From Lomentospora prolificans (lineage: Eukaryota; Ascomycota; Sordariomycetes; Microascales; Microascaceae), in contig JARFXM010000011.1 in NCBI GenBank assembly GCA_029532625.1, positions 2,418,001 through 2,482,000 of the forward strand: a stretch of 64,000 nucleotides of DNA, read 5' to 3'. This document shows positions 23,338-34,816 of the stretch, in pieces; positions within the stretch are counted from its first letter, which is position 1; every line of letters begins with the position of its first letter. The translations under genes were made by a program, and so were the position numbers. Under the pieces are notes generated by a model, which was not told the origin of the DNA, did not search any database, and was given only the letters and a program-made list of their open reading frames with translations.

Positions 23338-25191
23338 TTATAGAACGGTTCCCCTAACCTGACGCACGTTCTTCACATTAAGATTCTTCCACATCATGAT
23401 GAAACCAACACAGGGTCCCAGAACGATGAGGGCAGGAACGAGCATCCGTGTCATGGCGGAGGCATACGCCTCATTGATCGCCTCTCTCTCATCAGACCCC
23501 ATTGGGTAAGACTTCTGCTTCCCGAGGTCGGCGTAAATGTGGTCGATTTCTGGGAGTGCGTTTGCCGGTAGGTTGCGCTCAAGCTCAGCCCGGAAGACGA
23601 CCTGCCAGATGGCAGTCGAGATGGTCGAGCCAATAGCACCTCCAATCGAACCGAATACTCCTTGAATAGCGAAGATGACAGCGATATGTTGGTGGTTGAC
23701 AGTGGATTGAGCAGCCAGCTGCTCGCAGATAAGTAGGATACCGCTGGCGATAGAGATGATGACTTGCGGCATTATAACCTTCCAGAGCTCAGTGCCGGCA
23801 CGCCGGAACACGATCATGAGTGTGACGCCGAGGATATAGAATGGCATGCCACCAAAGAGGGCAAAATTCTTGAATGTCCCTCGTCTTCGAATGATTAAAC
23901 CAACAAAGAGAGACGTGAAACAGCCTCCCATGTTGAAAATGTAATAGATGTAGCTTGAGACGGTGGTATCGAGATCATGCACGACTTGTAAATACGAAAG
24001 GAAGTACGAATTCCAGATGTAAAAGCTGATGAAGAGTCCGGCGGAAAGTAAGCATGCACCGAGGATGGTTCGGTTCTGGAGCATGCTAAAAGGAAGAAAC
24101 GTCCTATTATCCGATAAGCTCTTCTCCCAGAAGACGAAAACGGCGAGCAGCGCAGGGCCGACGACGAGCATGCTAATGATGAGTGGGGATTTCCAGCCAT
24201 TAGGTTGCAGGGGTGCCAAGTTGAAGGCGAGAAGGAACAGTGCCATTCCTACAGTAACCAGGGTAAGGCCGATCAGGTCGAATTCTCTAGTGTAGTACAG
24301 GATTGATTCGTTCAGAGTCCGGTCGGTTTTTCTCTGCGGCACCAAGCCCCGGGCCTTGGCACGCTTCAGGACTGACATGAGTAAGAAGTACAGCGGGAGG
24401 GTTAAAATGGGTGTGGCGATGGCGAAAGTCGCAAACCCCCAGCGGAAGCCAGGACCATCGAGGAAGGCCTGGGAGATAGGACCGCCAATCCATGCCGTAA
24501 CGATGTATGGGGAGTTTCCGAAGGCAAGCATCAACCCACGAGACTTGAGGGCGGACGTGTCGGCGATGAAAATACTGAGACTGTAGATAACGCCATTGTA
24601 TCCAACCCAATACACGACCTGGGCAGCACAGTAGGTCTGAACGTTCCGGCAGAGTGCCATCATCATCAGACCTATGGTAAGGATAAAAACTGACATGGCG
24701 TAGCCTTGAGGTCGGCCGAAGATATCGAGAATTTTGGCGAGAGTGAGCTTCCACAAGCCGCCAATAAGGCTGCTGAGGATATTGGTTACGGGAGTGAGCG
24801 AGTGCATTTGAAAGGCGCTCGTAACCCACGGCGTAAAGTTGGCTGTGACATTTTGTTGCAGCGAATCGAGAAAATAGACAAACCAAACTAAGGCGTAGGA
24901 AAGGAGAAGCTCGTTCCTTGACCAGGTGAGAGCAGTGGCCTCTATTTGTTGGACACCTTGCTGGGCGTCGGCCGTAACTCGTTGCTCTTCTTCATCGTCG
25001 TGGTGGAGCTGGAGTGGGACGGTCTCGGGGCTGTCGTGTCTTCCGCCAGAACTACCGGGTTCCCTAGCTATGGGAGCCGTGACAGACTTGACGCTACGGC
25101 GGGAAATCATCGAGGCAGCATCATCGGCGACACCGCCAGTTTCAGGCGGGTGGTTGCTGAACGTATTATAGTGCGTCTTAGAGCTCGCCAT
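23338..25191 (-). CDS. mirB: MFS siderophore-iron transporter, MirB-type
   Basis: About 617 residues from the chosen start MASSKTHYNTF at 25191. An in-frame Met at 25380 would add 63 residues that look unlike a transporter N-terminus. A charged cytosolic N-terminal segment with a Glu/Asp cluster (HHDDEEEQR) is followed by many hydrophobic segments; fungal siderophore-iron transporters have 14. Recognisable family features are LLSYALVWFVYFLDSLQQ at the first segment, the loop GRPQGYAMSV after segment 3, and GYNGVIYSLSIFIADTSALKSRG. These proteins import ferri-siderophores by proton symport at the plasma membrane. The location between sidI- and sidF-like genes, and divergence from the latter, supports uptake of the cluster product. 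Substrate (fusarinine, TAFC or coprogen) cannot be told from sequence. Confidence 0.88.
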   Translation of the reverse strand: MASSKTHYNTFSNHPPETGGVADDAASMISRRSVKSVTAPIAREPGSSGGRHDSPETVPLQLHHDDEEEQRVTADAQQGVQQIEATALTWSRNELLLSYALVWFVYFLDSLQQNVTANFTPWVTSAFQMHSLTPVTNILSSLIGGLWKLTLAKILDIFGRPQGYAMSVFILTIGLMMMALCRNVQTYCAAQVVYWVGYNGVIYSLSIFIADTSALKSRGLMLAFGNSPYIVTAWIGGPISQAFLDGPGFRWGFATFAIATPILTLPLYFLLMSVLKRAKARGLVPQRKTDRTLNESILYYTREFDLIGLTLVTVGMALFLLAFNLAPLQPNGWKSPLIISMLVVGPALLAVFVFWEKSLSDNRTFLPFSMLQNRTILGACLLSAGLFISFYIWNSYFLSYLQVVHDLDTTVSSYIYYIFNMGGCFTSLFVGLIIRRRGTFKNFALFGGMPFYILGVTLMIVFRRAGTELWKVIMPQVIISIASGILLICEQLAAQSTVNHQHIAVIFAIQGVFGSIGGAIGSTISTAIWQVVFRAELERNLPANALPEIDHIYADLGKQKSYPMGSDEREAINEAYASAMTRMLVPALIVLGPCVGFIMMWKNLNVKNVRQVRGTVL

Positions 25192-27344
25192 CCCATCGGC
25201 GGAATTTTGCAGTCCGGAACACACGGTAGTGTGTAAACGAACTCGAAGTGATTCGATAGTCGGCGTCCCAGCCGTATCGGTACCAGTGAGAAGTTTAGTT
25301 ACGAAGGAGTGTTTGAGGAGACGGAAGAAAGGCTGGTTAAAAAGCAATGGCGCAAGGTTGCAACGAGGAAACACTGTCAACGAAGAGTTCCAGTGAGATA
25401 ATCTAGGGAGAGTTTGGTACCGAAAGGAGTAAGAGGTTTAGACCAAGATATTGAAACGGCGCCTGTAGTTGGTGTAGCACCAGGCATCGAGGTGCTCGGG
25501 AACTATGGCGAGGTTGTCGACTCGTGTTCGCGCAAGATTCGAGATGCAGAAAGCAAAGCTGCAAAAATAACCTCAAAAGTCTGAAGGCGCATGAGTAACG
25601 AGATATGTACTACTGTCGTGTTTCGAGCGGGGAACAAGTAGGCAACAAGGGAAGGGGAGCTGACCAGGGGCAGCTCTTTCCGTAAGGGGTATTTTCGACA
25701 GATTTGTGAGAAGTGACTGAAACCCCGATTCAAAAGTACCCTTTGAGTAGATGTTTGGTGCTGTTCAGACCTAAAAATACTCTCGTTGAAGACAATTTGA
25801 TAGCTTGAACCATTTCGGGGGTGATACATTTCGGCTTATGGCAGCCTAGGGTATCTCGCGTAAACTTGTCAATCAGCCGTCGGGAAGGAAGCAGTAGACG
25901 GAGCGATGGCACTTTGAATTCCGACGTCGAAAACACAAACGAGAGGCCTAGAACTCGCGGAGCCGGAAAGCAGGGCGCGAGACAGGTAGTTGACAGGCTG
26001 CTGCGTCGTTCCTTGCGACCGCTTCTCTTTCGAAGCGGATAGGAAACCGCTCCTGTGACGGAACCCAGCAGCGCATCACCGCATGTGCAGGTGGGTGAAC
26101 GGGACACGCTGGAACCAGAGGTTTTGGACCAGAGCCTGTTGTACAACCCACTTCTTTAAAGAGACGATGTGGTAAACCGACGCGCAGGGCTGACCACGCT
26201 GGCGGAATGAAGATAGAGGACTTGCGACAATCCACAGGTATGAAATTAGAATACAAATTCCATCGATTCAGCGTGCCCGAAACTAAGCGCCCTTCAAACT
26301 CTAAGGCGGTGACGCTGCCCCCCTGAAATCCGAACTTAACTAGGCCCGCTGTCTCCGTGTGCTCGAGGAAACGGGATTTTGCTCACAGGACAGGCCTAGG
26401 CGCTGTGTCACTCGTGTTGGCGCCTTTTGACCAGGTTTCCCAGCTCCTCCTGCACTCTTAGCCGTCACGGGCATGGATGATCAGCAAACAGACGAATCGG
26501 GTTCAGTTCGGCCAAGAGTGTTTGGCAAGTGATCATCACACCTCCCCAACATAATGCATCACCTGATGGGTCACTAGGCTGACTAATATTTGTGCCAGAG
26601 CGCCGACCTGACAGACAAACAAGCTGCCGACGCGAAGTCAACGATTGATAAGCTAGTTGACATTCGTGCCAAAGCCGAAGCCAATCTGAACTAGCCACTC
26701 CACTACCTTGGTACAAGCCAGATTAGCTAGCAGGGTCCTCCTTTGAGACACGGATGATGCCACGCTGAAGCCACTGGGCGCTGTGAGAACCGTGGGGTCC
26801 TTTCTTATCCACTCCTTCCTGCAGTGATTGATTATTTATCAACTAGTATCTCCTCCCAAGCGCTGACCAAACCTGCGAATATAATATGGAGCAGCGAGAG
26901 AGTCTACATGCCCCCAGATAGGAGGAAGAATAAAGGACTGCAATCCCTCACGACTCAATAGTGTCACTGCTTCGAGGGAAATGGATCCTTTGCTTGCCCA
27001 ACCAGTATGCTTCGTGTGGGAGGGCATTTGGTCCAGTTCAACCCTGCTCCTACTCATACTATCTGAAGCGTCCTTCCTGAACTCTTCCAGTATTCGATTA
27101 CTACCCGGAGCTCCCCACTCTGGATAGCACCATTTCGCTGAATGGAGACGGGTCCCTTTGCTGGTATTCATCGAGCAAAATTTTTCCAGGAACCTCAGAT
27201 GATATTCTCATGCTGGCATGTGTTGTGTAAAGGTCTACTACATGTTGCTACTATATTACTTGGAGACCTTGGTGTAAACAGATCATAGGGTGAGACTCAG
27301 GTGGTTTAGTCCGGCATTTCTTGACCATCGTTTCTTTCATCAGA

Positions 27345-27353
27345 TTATCTGAT
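27345..27353 (-). promoter_or_regulatory. SreA-type GATA site (ATCAGATAA), half of a palindrome
   Basis: Exact ATCWGATAA on the minus strand. It is embedded in a perfect 15-bp inverted repeat, ATCAGAT-T-ATCTGAT (27339-27353), so a second half-site lies on the plus strand. It is located between the divergent MFS and sidF-like genes. Confidence 0.6.
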
Positions 27354-27497
27354 TGATTGACAAGCCCAACCTTCTCCGACGTCGGAGACGACCAAATTTC
27401 CGACACAGGTCACTGTGAACAAGCCATGCCTGTGCGTTTTTGCATCCCTCCCCCACGTCCAAAAACGCAAAAAAACGGCACCATTCCGTTCTTAAAG

Positions 27498-27506
27498 TTA
27501 TCAGAT
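27498..27506 (-). promoter_or_regulatory. SreA-type GATA site (ATCTGATAA)
   Basis: Exact ATCWGATAA on the minus strand, 153 bp from the site at 27345. The two together form a paired arrangement in the MFS/sidF-like shared upstream region. Confidence 0.6.
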
Positions 27507-29467
27507 CCGCGATTTTGCACCACACCCCTGGGCAAATATTTTCTTCACCCCCTTCCCTTCCTCACAACCTGGCTTCGATGCAAGCCCCGTCACAGCGGCA
27601 CTCGCACCCTTACCTCCCTCCTCTCTCTGCCCACGAGATTAGGTCCTTATTTTTTCCCTTTTTTTTTTTCATTTTGTAATACGTCGGACCATGTAATAAG
27701 ATGCCGTGACCAGTCTACAAGTATACTCGCATAGTTCATATACCCTCCATGAGCCGCCAGCTTGCGTGAACCCTCAACTCCGGTGGTGGAGCTTGCTTCG
27801 GTGGTGGCCGCAGCTATTTGCAGGGATAGACAATGAACAGCTGCTCCATCCCACTCTCCCTGAACCCTTACATCCTTATATTCGATGGGGTCACGCCAAG
27901 AGCTCTACTTGTAGAATGCTATGACGGGTCACCTCGGCTGTCTTGTGCTTGCCCCAGCACGGTCTGGCCATCATCGCCGATGCTGTGAGGTACTACATAA
28001 CACCTGGTGCAAGTGACTGGTAGCTCAATGCTCTGTTACACGTTACAGTAGCAGGAGGTACTTCGTGGACGTGCAGGGAGTGGGAAAAAGCCGCTGGAAT
28101 CAAACCCTCGCCTCTTTTCGTGTCCTCGCCTTCGGCACTACCGTTACCGATACCTGGCGCCCCCATTCTTTCTGACTTTCCCCTCTTCTCCGATCATTTC
28201 CTACCCTGGCTCACCGGTTGGCTTGATCACGAAAGAGAGTCGTAATAAGATGTGGTGGGGTGGCTACCTGGAGTGCCATCACGGCCGAGGAGAAAGACAC
28301 CCAGAGCCTGCCATCGGAAGATTCTGTCCTCTTGGCATTTCTTCTCCTGTTGTCACTACGTCCTTACGACTGCGCAGGCTTACTCCAGTAGATCTTCCTG
28401 GCAGAAGCGAGGAATTATTGTATTCAATACGAGTACATTCGAATCCATCAACACTTTTCCCTTTCGAGGTCGCCTGGAGCACGAAAAGTGGGGAGGGGGG
28501 GTTCCATCCCGTTCTGGAACTGCAATAAGCCTGAGTGATGGCTGGAATCGAGGTCGCCTTCTCCTTTACCATTTTCCATTGGCAATGCTGAACCCTTTCG
28601 GAGCGAGCATACTGCTCGTACTTTTCACATAGCATGTGAATGGCATGCCACTCCGTATCCTCGATGACATACTCGCAGTGCCTTCCGCATCGGGTAGCTT
28701 TACGACCAGCCAGATGTGACTCCGAGAATGTTACGTGATACGGAACAGATTCCACGGTACCTGACAATAGTAACGGCGGAGAACCAGGCAGGGGTCGGGC
28801 GGGGGCTGGATGAGACATCAACGCTGGCCACGTTCTCGAACTGAGCCGAATGTGGGCCATTGATGGCGCCGCCAATTAGCGGCTTTTGGTTTCTGCACAT
28901 ACCTTGGTTACCTTGATTAGGGCGTGCATGCTCCCTCAATCAGAGCAGCGCTATTCTGAAAGCTTTTTTTTTCTCCCTTGTCGTCTTCTCTTTCGCTCTC
29001 GCCAGCGCTGTAGCACTCCAACCGCTTAATGGATACATGTTAGAAAAGGAACTACCGGATGCCAGGCTGGATTAGCACCTGGGACACCAGGGCCACATTG
29101 CCTATTGATAAGAAGAAGGCCTGGAACTAGAACGAGAACCGAGGCTGGGCGCAAAATTCTCCCAATTCGAGCCCCTCCACCTCTCCTGCCATTAAAGAGG
29201 AGATAAAAACATCCCATACCTTCGTAGTACTGCATATTGGCCCCATTACTCCAACTTCTGCTGCTCTTCCACTTCGCAAGCCGTACTCCCTGACGTAAAC
29301 ACGGGTTCCTGCCCCGAGCTCAACATTTCAAACATCGACAGAGGATCTTAAAATCCAAACCTCTGTCGAATTCCTCTCCATTCATCCCACCACATCTCCG
29401 ATCTACCGAGACACCGACTGAGCCTTGTCGAAAGGCCTCCCTGCTACAAAGAAGCAATTGCTACACA

Positions 29468-30857
29468 ATGTCGTCCTCCACAGCCTCCCAATTGGGCTCT
29501 CTCTCTTCCCAAGATATCGTCCTCAAGCTCCCTCACCCATATCTCACCGAATATGTAATCGACAGGACTGGAGCTCCGAGAGGCCTTCTTTCCGGCTCGG
29601 GCACTCCTTCGTTCCGAGTAGCTCAGACTCCCAAGCCTGCTTCTGATGCGGCACGGAAGGAGCTTCCTGGATGTCTCACGAATGACAATCTCTACTTTAC
29701 CGAGATCACGACCCTCAAGTCCAGCGAGCTTCCTCCACAGTCCGACAACACCCTCTGGGCGAGAGCCCGCAGATCTCCCGGTTGCGTCTTTTTCTGGGAT
29801 GCCAAGGAGACTCCCACGCTCGGCCAAATCTGGCTACTGGTTTATGTCATATTCACCATCCAACCTGGCGTTGAGTGCCTCCGCCTTGGCCTCCACGGCG
29901 AGGGCTCCGCTGCCGTAGGCCAACAGATGAAGGACGTCACACTCGCTATTGACCTTCCAACCCGCCCTCAAGATCAATCGAACCCCAAACAAACCGAAGT
30001 TTTACTCCTCCGAAGTGCGTTCTGGCAGGGTGCTGGCTCTCCTTTCGGGCCCCGCCCCGCCTGGCTCCCCCGACGAGTCGCCCGCCTCTCTACCCGAGAG
30101 CAACCCACTATCCTCATATCCTCCTACGCCTCTCCACTATACTATGAACCTCACTCCTTTGGGTGATCCTAACCAGCCCAATCGCTGCCACCTAGTGCGG
30201 CATCCTATCCGCCCTGCGAAGCCCCGTGGTGGCTCTGTCATCTACAGCCGCTGGATCCCACACCTACGAGAAAACTTCTCCATGATTGCCCTGGATCCCA
30301 ACGATGAGACCCACGTCAATTTCTTCCATACCTGGCAGAATGATCCCCGTGTATCCCAGGGCTGGAACGAGACGGGGACCCTTGAACAGCACAAGAAGTA
30401 TATCAATGATATGCACGCTGATCCTCACCAGCTTGCCGTCCTTGCGCGCTTCGACGACACGTGCTTCGCCTACTTCGAGATCTACTGGGCAAAGGAAGAC
30501 AAACTCGGCGCCTACTATGATGCCGGCGACTTCGACCGGGGCAGGCATTCTCTCGTGGGCGATATCAGATACAGGGGTCCCCATCGGGTCAGTGCCTGGT
30601 GGAGCAGCCTTATGCACTATCTCTTCCTCGACGAGCCTAGGACTATGTGCGTTGTTGGCGAGCCTAAGGAGACAAATTCTACCGTCGTCATGTACGATCT
30701 CATGCACGGTTTCGGCGTTGACAAGTTTGTCGACCTTCCGCACAAGAGGAGCGCGTTTGTGAGGTGCCCAAGGGAGAGGTTCTTCCAGCTTTCGCCACTG
30801 GGTGATAATGAGAAAGTTGTGGGAGGCATGAAGATTGGGTTAGTGCCGAAGCTCTAA
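29468..30857 (+). CDS. sidF: Hydroxyornithine acyltransferase, SidF-type (apparent frameshift)
   Basis: The protein reads from MSSSTASQLG at 29468 through SAFWQGAGSPFGPRPAWLP. It then continues in the next frame from about 30070 as DESPASLPES ... to GLVPKL at 30857. Removing one C from the five-C run at 30067-30071 restores a 462-residue protein without a break; no intron signals fit. The C-terminal half is the IucB/MbtK-like GNAT fold of siderophore acyltransferases: FAYFEIYWAKEDKLG, DFDRGRHSLVGD, and a DEPRTMCVVGEP segment. SidF transfers anhydromevalonyl-CoA to N5-hydroxyornithine, giving the building block used by the NPS6/SidD synthetase. The terminal PKL is a PTS1 peroxisomal signal, matching the AKL on the SidI-like protein. 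Either an assembly error in the C run or a genuine inactivating mutation; the rest of the frame shows no decay. Confidence 0.82.
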
Positions 30858-31208
30858 GCGAGGCGGAGTTTTTCTGTTTATGTTTAGTAAATCATGTGTA
30901 ATTTGACGTTTGGTTAATTTCGGGTCTGAGTTTACGTTCTGGAGGTATAAATGCCCTCAGTTCCTTGTATCGTATGTGAGTTAAATTCGGGTCGCTGGTT
31001 GCGTTTGGGAACATCGCGCGCAGTGAATACACATTTTATCTGGTCAATTTATTCGATCTATTGATTGACGGTATTAATCTCTGAAACTACTAAAACTACT
31101 ATCTAGAAATATCGTGATTTCATATATGTCCCATATCCGTGAAGATGCCCCGATGCCACTCATAATTTTATCATTTCTGTTTCTGTCGTTCTTGTATAGC
31201 TACTCACG
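30858..31208. other. Convergent 3' region
   Basis: AT-rich 351-bp space between the convergent 3' ends of the sidF-like and AIF-like genes, with no coding signal. Confidence 0.5.
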
Positions 31209-33283
31209 TTACAAGCCGGCGGCGAGTCTGTCCTTCCACTTATCGTCGGACAGCCTCATGTACTCCCAACAAACTGAAGAACTCTGTCAAAAATCTTGGT
31301 TTATGTAGATATTAGGCGTAAACTTACTTGCGAGGCCCAAGTCATCCCTAAAGTACGCTTGCATAACATCTTCGCCAGAGGTCGTGCCTTCTGGGCCGGA
31401 GGCGACAGCTTTCTTGCCGACAGCGAGACCAATCATGGCCGGAATGGGTTCAAGCTCATGCTGGAAGGGCTCGTGGCCGGGAATTATACGGGAGAGCATG
31501 GTCTGGTGGATATTGACGGCGGCATAGTACCCCATGTGCATAGCGCGACCGGCGCGCTTCATGCCCGACCAGCGGCAGACGTCGCCGACGATCCAGTGGG
31601 ACTTGTAGTTGGGGATTCCGGTCTCCTCGGTGAGATGAAGGCTGTTATGTGGAAAGGTACCTGTTAATGCGGTGTCTTTAACTCAGCGGGTAATGGGACG
31701 ACCTACCTGGGAGTGATGTGGACGTAGCCTTCCTCATCAAGGGCAGCTGCAGGGAAGTATTGGCTCGAGGGGACAGGGTTAGAAATGGCCCACATGATCT
31801 CGTTGGCAATCAAGGTAGAGCCATCGCTGAGCTCGACCTCGATCTTCTTGACGCCATCCTTGGTTTCGGTCTTGGTGTCCTTGACGCGCTTACCAAGGAT
31901 AACCTCGACGTTGGCCTCCTTGAGTAGCTCGAGAGCCTTTTCCTTACACTCATCGGACAACGCCTCAGAGGAGAGGAGCTGGTCGCGGGAGTGGATGAGG
32001 GTAACCTTGATGTCAGGCTGAACAAGCTTAAGCTCGGCGGCCATTTCGATACCAACGGCGCCACCACCTACAACGACGACTCCCTGCGGCGCATTAGTCA
32101 CATCATGGATATGCTCCTCGGCCTCGATCAAGAACTGCTTCCTGTTCAAGGATTGGGGCACTACGGGGTACGGCCTCCTAAGACCGGAAGCGGCAATAAG
32201 GAAATCATAGTCTTCGAGTGACGTCTCCTTGGTAGTCTGGTTGAGTATGCTAGCCTTCTTAGCAGCGCAGTCTAGGCTCGTGACACTGCCCTGGACGAAG
32301 CGTACATTCGGGACTTGCAGGGCGGGGATATCGGCGTAGCGAATCCAAGACTGGCGGGCGTAATTGTTGGAGGCAAAGGCGAGAGGGGTACCAATGAGGT
32401 GGACTATATGTGATTGCGGGATATTAGAACCAGTACTTTTCTTCAAGGGTCTCCTTTTCTAGAAAGTGTCGCTGATTTATACGAGGAGTGGAAATAAGAC
32501 TAGGCTGGGAGGGGTGGCAAGTGCATTCAAGTTTCTCCCCATGGGAAAAAAGTCCTCGAGAGATATTGCATAGTACAAGGATTTTGGGGGTACGGGAAAG
32601 TGAGAAGGGGAAATGGGCAGATGATATTGTGGGGTATCGTGAGATCACACAGTAATGTAAGTGTGCGATATGGGGGCTGAAACCGGGTAGGGGCTGGTTG
32701 AAGGGGCGAATCGCGAGACAGGCGAATATGGTTGGGGGGCGGTAATCATACAGAAGCCATCTCGCTCGTCTACGAGAGTGATTTCAACTGGGGTCCTAGG
32801 CGCATCTGGAGTTGGCTTATAAGACGGGTAAACCATCCTAGGCGCGAGACCGTTACCCAAGTCAAGGAGGTTGACGATGGCAGAGAGACCAGCATAGGAG
32901 CCACCGACGATGAGGATCTTGGTCATCCCAGCGGGTGTAGGGAGGTTGAGTGGCGCGGTCATATTGGCGGTGCAGGAAGCAACGTGGTTGTGCGATGAAG
33001 CGTTGAAGGAGCGCGGGAGAGAGGATGAAGGAGCAACTGAGAAGACCGCGGGTGACTTTGGGAGCACGGCGATGCCTCTTTCTGTTCGGTTAGTAAGAAA
33101 GGATGAGAAGAGACGCTTGGAGTTGGTGGCAGCGATTGGCCTTGCCAAGGCGGAGAGCCGGTAGTGGGTTTTGAGAAGAGAGGGTGGTCCGAGGATCTGG
33201 AGCAGTTTAATACAACCTGGACGTGGAGGCAGGACAGGATGCATGCAGGACACCGGCTTTTGTTTGAGACAGTCTGGTGTCAA
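31209..33283 (-). CDS. AIF/AMID-like FAD-dependent NAD(P)H oxidoreductase
   Basis: Four exons: 33283-32752, 32403-31707, 31641-31328 and 31273-31209, 535 residues from the first Met. Borders are GTATGA/ATATAG, GTAGGT/AACAG and GTAAGT/TTCAG, and the phases agree. An N-terminal FAD-binding motif (KILIVGGSYAGLSA) is followed by a mid-protein NAD(P)H-binding motif (VVVVGGGAVGIEMAAEL) and the terminal GDVCRWSGMKRAG element that closes the flavin site in AIF-like enzymes. The start is uncertain. The first 107 residues include a basic, hydroxyl-rich stretch (ALARPIAATNSKRLFSSF) that could be a mitochondrial presequence, whereas Met at 32962 begins a typical cytosolic form. It is divergent from the ABC transporter, with two SreA-type sites between them. 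This context suggests iron regulation and possibly reduction of a ferri-siderophore, but that is inference. Confidence 0.8.
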
Positions 33284-33857
33284 GCTTGTAGGCTTTTGAG
33301 AGTGTAGTTCGTCCTTAAGAGGATATAGACGAACGAGGAAAAGAGGAATATGGGGTGGATGATGGTGATGACAGGGCCCGTTGGTTTTGAAGCCTGGGCA
33401 GACGCGGGTTTATGCTTCTATTCTAGTCTCGCGCAACCGCGGGGATCCTTGACGTCGAAAGAGAGGGAAAGGGGAAACGAGGTGTCTTTGCTGGGTAATG
33501 GGCGAGAGAGTGTCAAGAAAGGGCAAGAAGAGACGAAGGAGCAAGAAAATGGCAGACTCGAGAGCTTGGCAAAGGAATAAAGATGGCTCGGGAGATCTAT
33601 TGAAGTTTCTACGCTGTGCCAGACTGCGCGGTTGGGTCTTGCTTATTGTTGAAAAATCTCAAGGGTGCAGTGGGGATTTTAAGCAATACAAGGAAACCAA
33701 GAACTTACCAAAGAAGTGAAACCTGTTGGCAGCTAATCCGGAATTTACGACACCAAGATCACTTGAGCGCAAGGAAAAGTTCAGGGCGGGAAAGCTTGAC
33801 AAGCCTCCGAGGTCAACAAAAAGCACCTTGGCGAGACTTGGCTCGCAGGCAGCAAAG

Positions 33858-33866
33858 TTATCTGAT
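33858..33866 (-). promoter_or_regulatory. SreA-type GATA site (ATCAGATAA)
   Basis: Exact ATCWGATAA on the minus strand, about 575 bp upstream of the first possible AIF-like start codon and about 900 bp from the alternative start. Confidence 0.6.
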
Positions 33867-34816
33867 CAAGAATCCCCACAGTGATGCGACCGTCCCGTTG
33901 GATCACAGACAATGTACTTTGTGGATAGGAGGGCTTCAGGCTTGGGGATCGGAGGACACGCAAGTTTTGGATTTTGTTGTGAAATGTGGCAGTCTTTTGC
34001 TCAGAACAGAGTGAGTTGGAGTCGGAGGTTGAGGACTATGGTACAGGGATAATAGCTCCAATGGCTCGTCATCTGTGGACCAGAGTCTCCGATCGCGCAT
34101 CCCAGTTTAGTTGGAGATTGATAAAAGATCCTTTTCTCCCCTTTTCCTCTCAAGGCCCGTATTTGTCGGCACTTGTAGCCACGGGGACCTTCAGTTCCGT
34201 GGCCCGAGAGTTCCCTTCGCGTAAATGGTGGAGGAGGACAATGGCCCCATCTCCATCTCGGCGGGGTACGTTGGAGAAAGGAAGAGGGGATCGTGGATCA
34301 TGATTGACACTAGAAGGAATAGCCGAGGAAGAAGACGTAGTCCTATGGAGTACAGAACTATACCACTAGCACGACGCCCAAGTCCAGGAAGTCTCCCTGG
34401 GCAGAGCTCCTTCGAAGTTGGGGCAGAAAAGGAAGAAAACTTTCCATCGCCAAGCTCGGCTCGGCTTGCTTCGGAACCGAGCCTTTCTGGAAGATAAAAG
34501 AGGGAGAACAAGAAAGTCACCTTACACAGGATTATCGTAAAGACAGCAGCCAAGAGCAAACAATGGCACGGGAACCAGAGTAGCTTGCTAATTAATTGTG
34601 AAAGGTCACGTTTCGTTTTGCTCTACGAGTAGGGGTCAGTGGCTTAAGCTGGCTATCCACCCGAACGACCCCGGCAAAACAGCCCTGGAGCGTGAGCGTG
34701 TATCAATCAGTAGGTTGGATCCACTGATCTGCGAAACGCCGAATATTGTGAGCGGCAGGCGTCGTGATTCAGTGGATGCAGGCATGTTCCCCCTGGTGAG
34801 CTAATGCCAAGCTAAA

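Larger units (their letters stand above)
25192..29467. other. 4.28-kb divergent intergenic region between MFS and sidF-like gene
   Basis: No gene recognised. The longest frame (28279-28875, minus, 198 codons) has no motif. The region contains two exact SreA-type sites 153 bp apart (27345 and 27498) and pyrimidine-rich tracts just before the sidF-like start (27600-27670 and 29230-29460). Confidence 0.5.

Noticed and set aside
25192..25380. 63-codon N-terminal extension of the MFS transporter
   Set aside because: Unlike MirB-type N-termini; the Met at 25191 is the better start.
28279..28875. 198-codon minus-strand frame between the MFS and sidF-like genes
   Set aside because: No motif, no splice context, and composition resembles surrounding non-coding DNA. 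It overlaps several equally long shadow frames.
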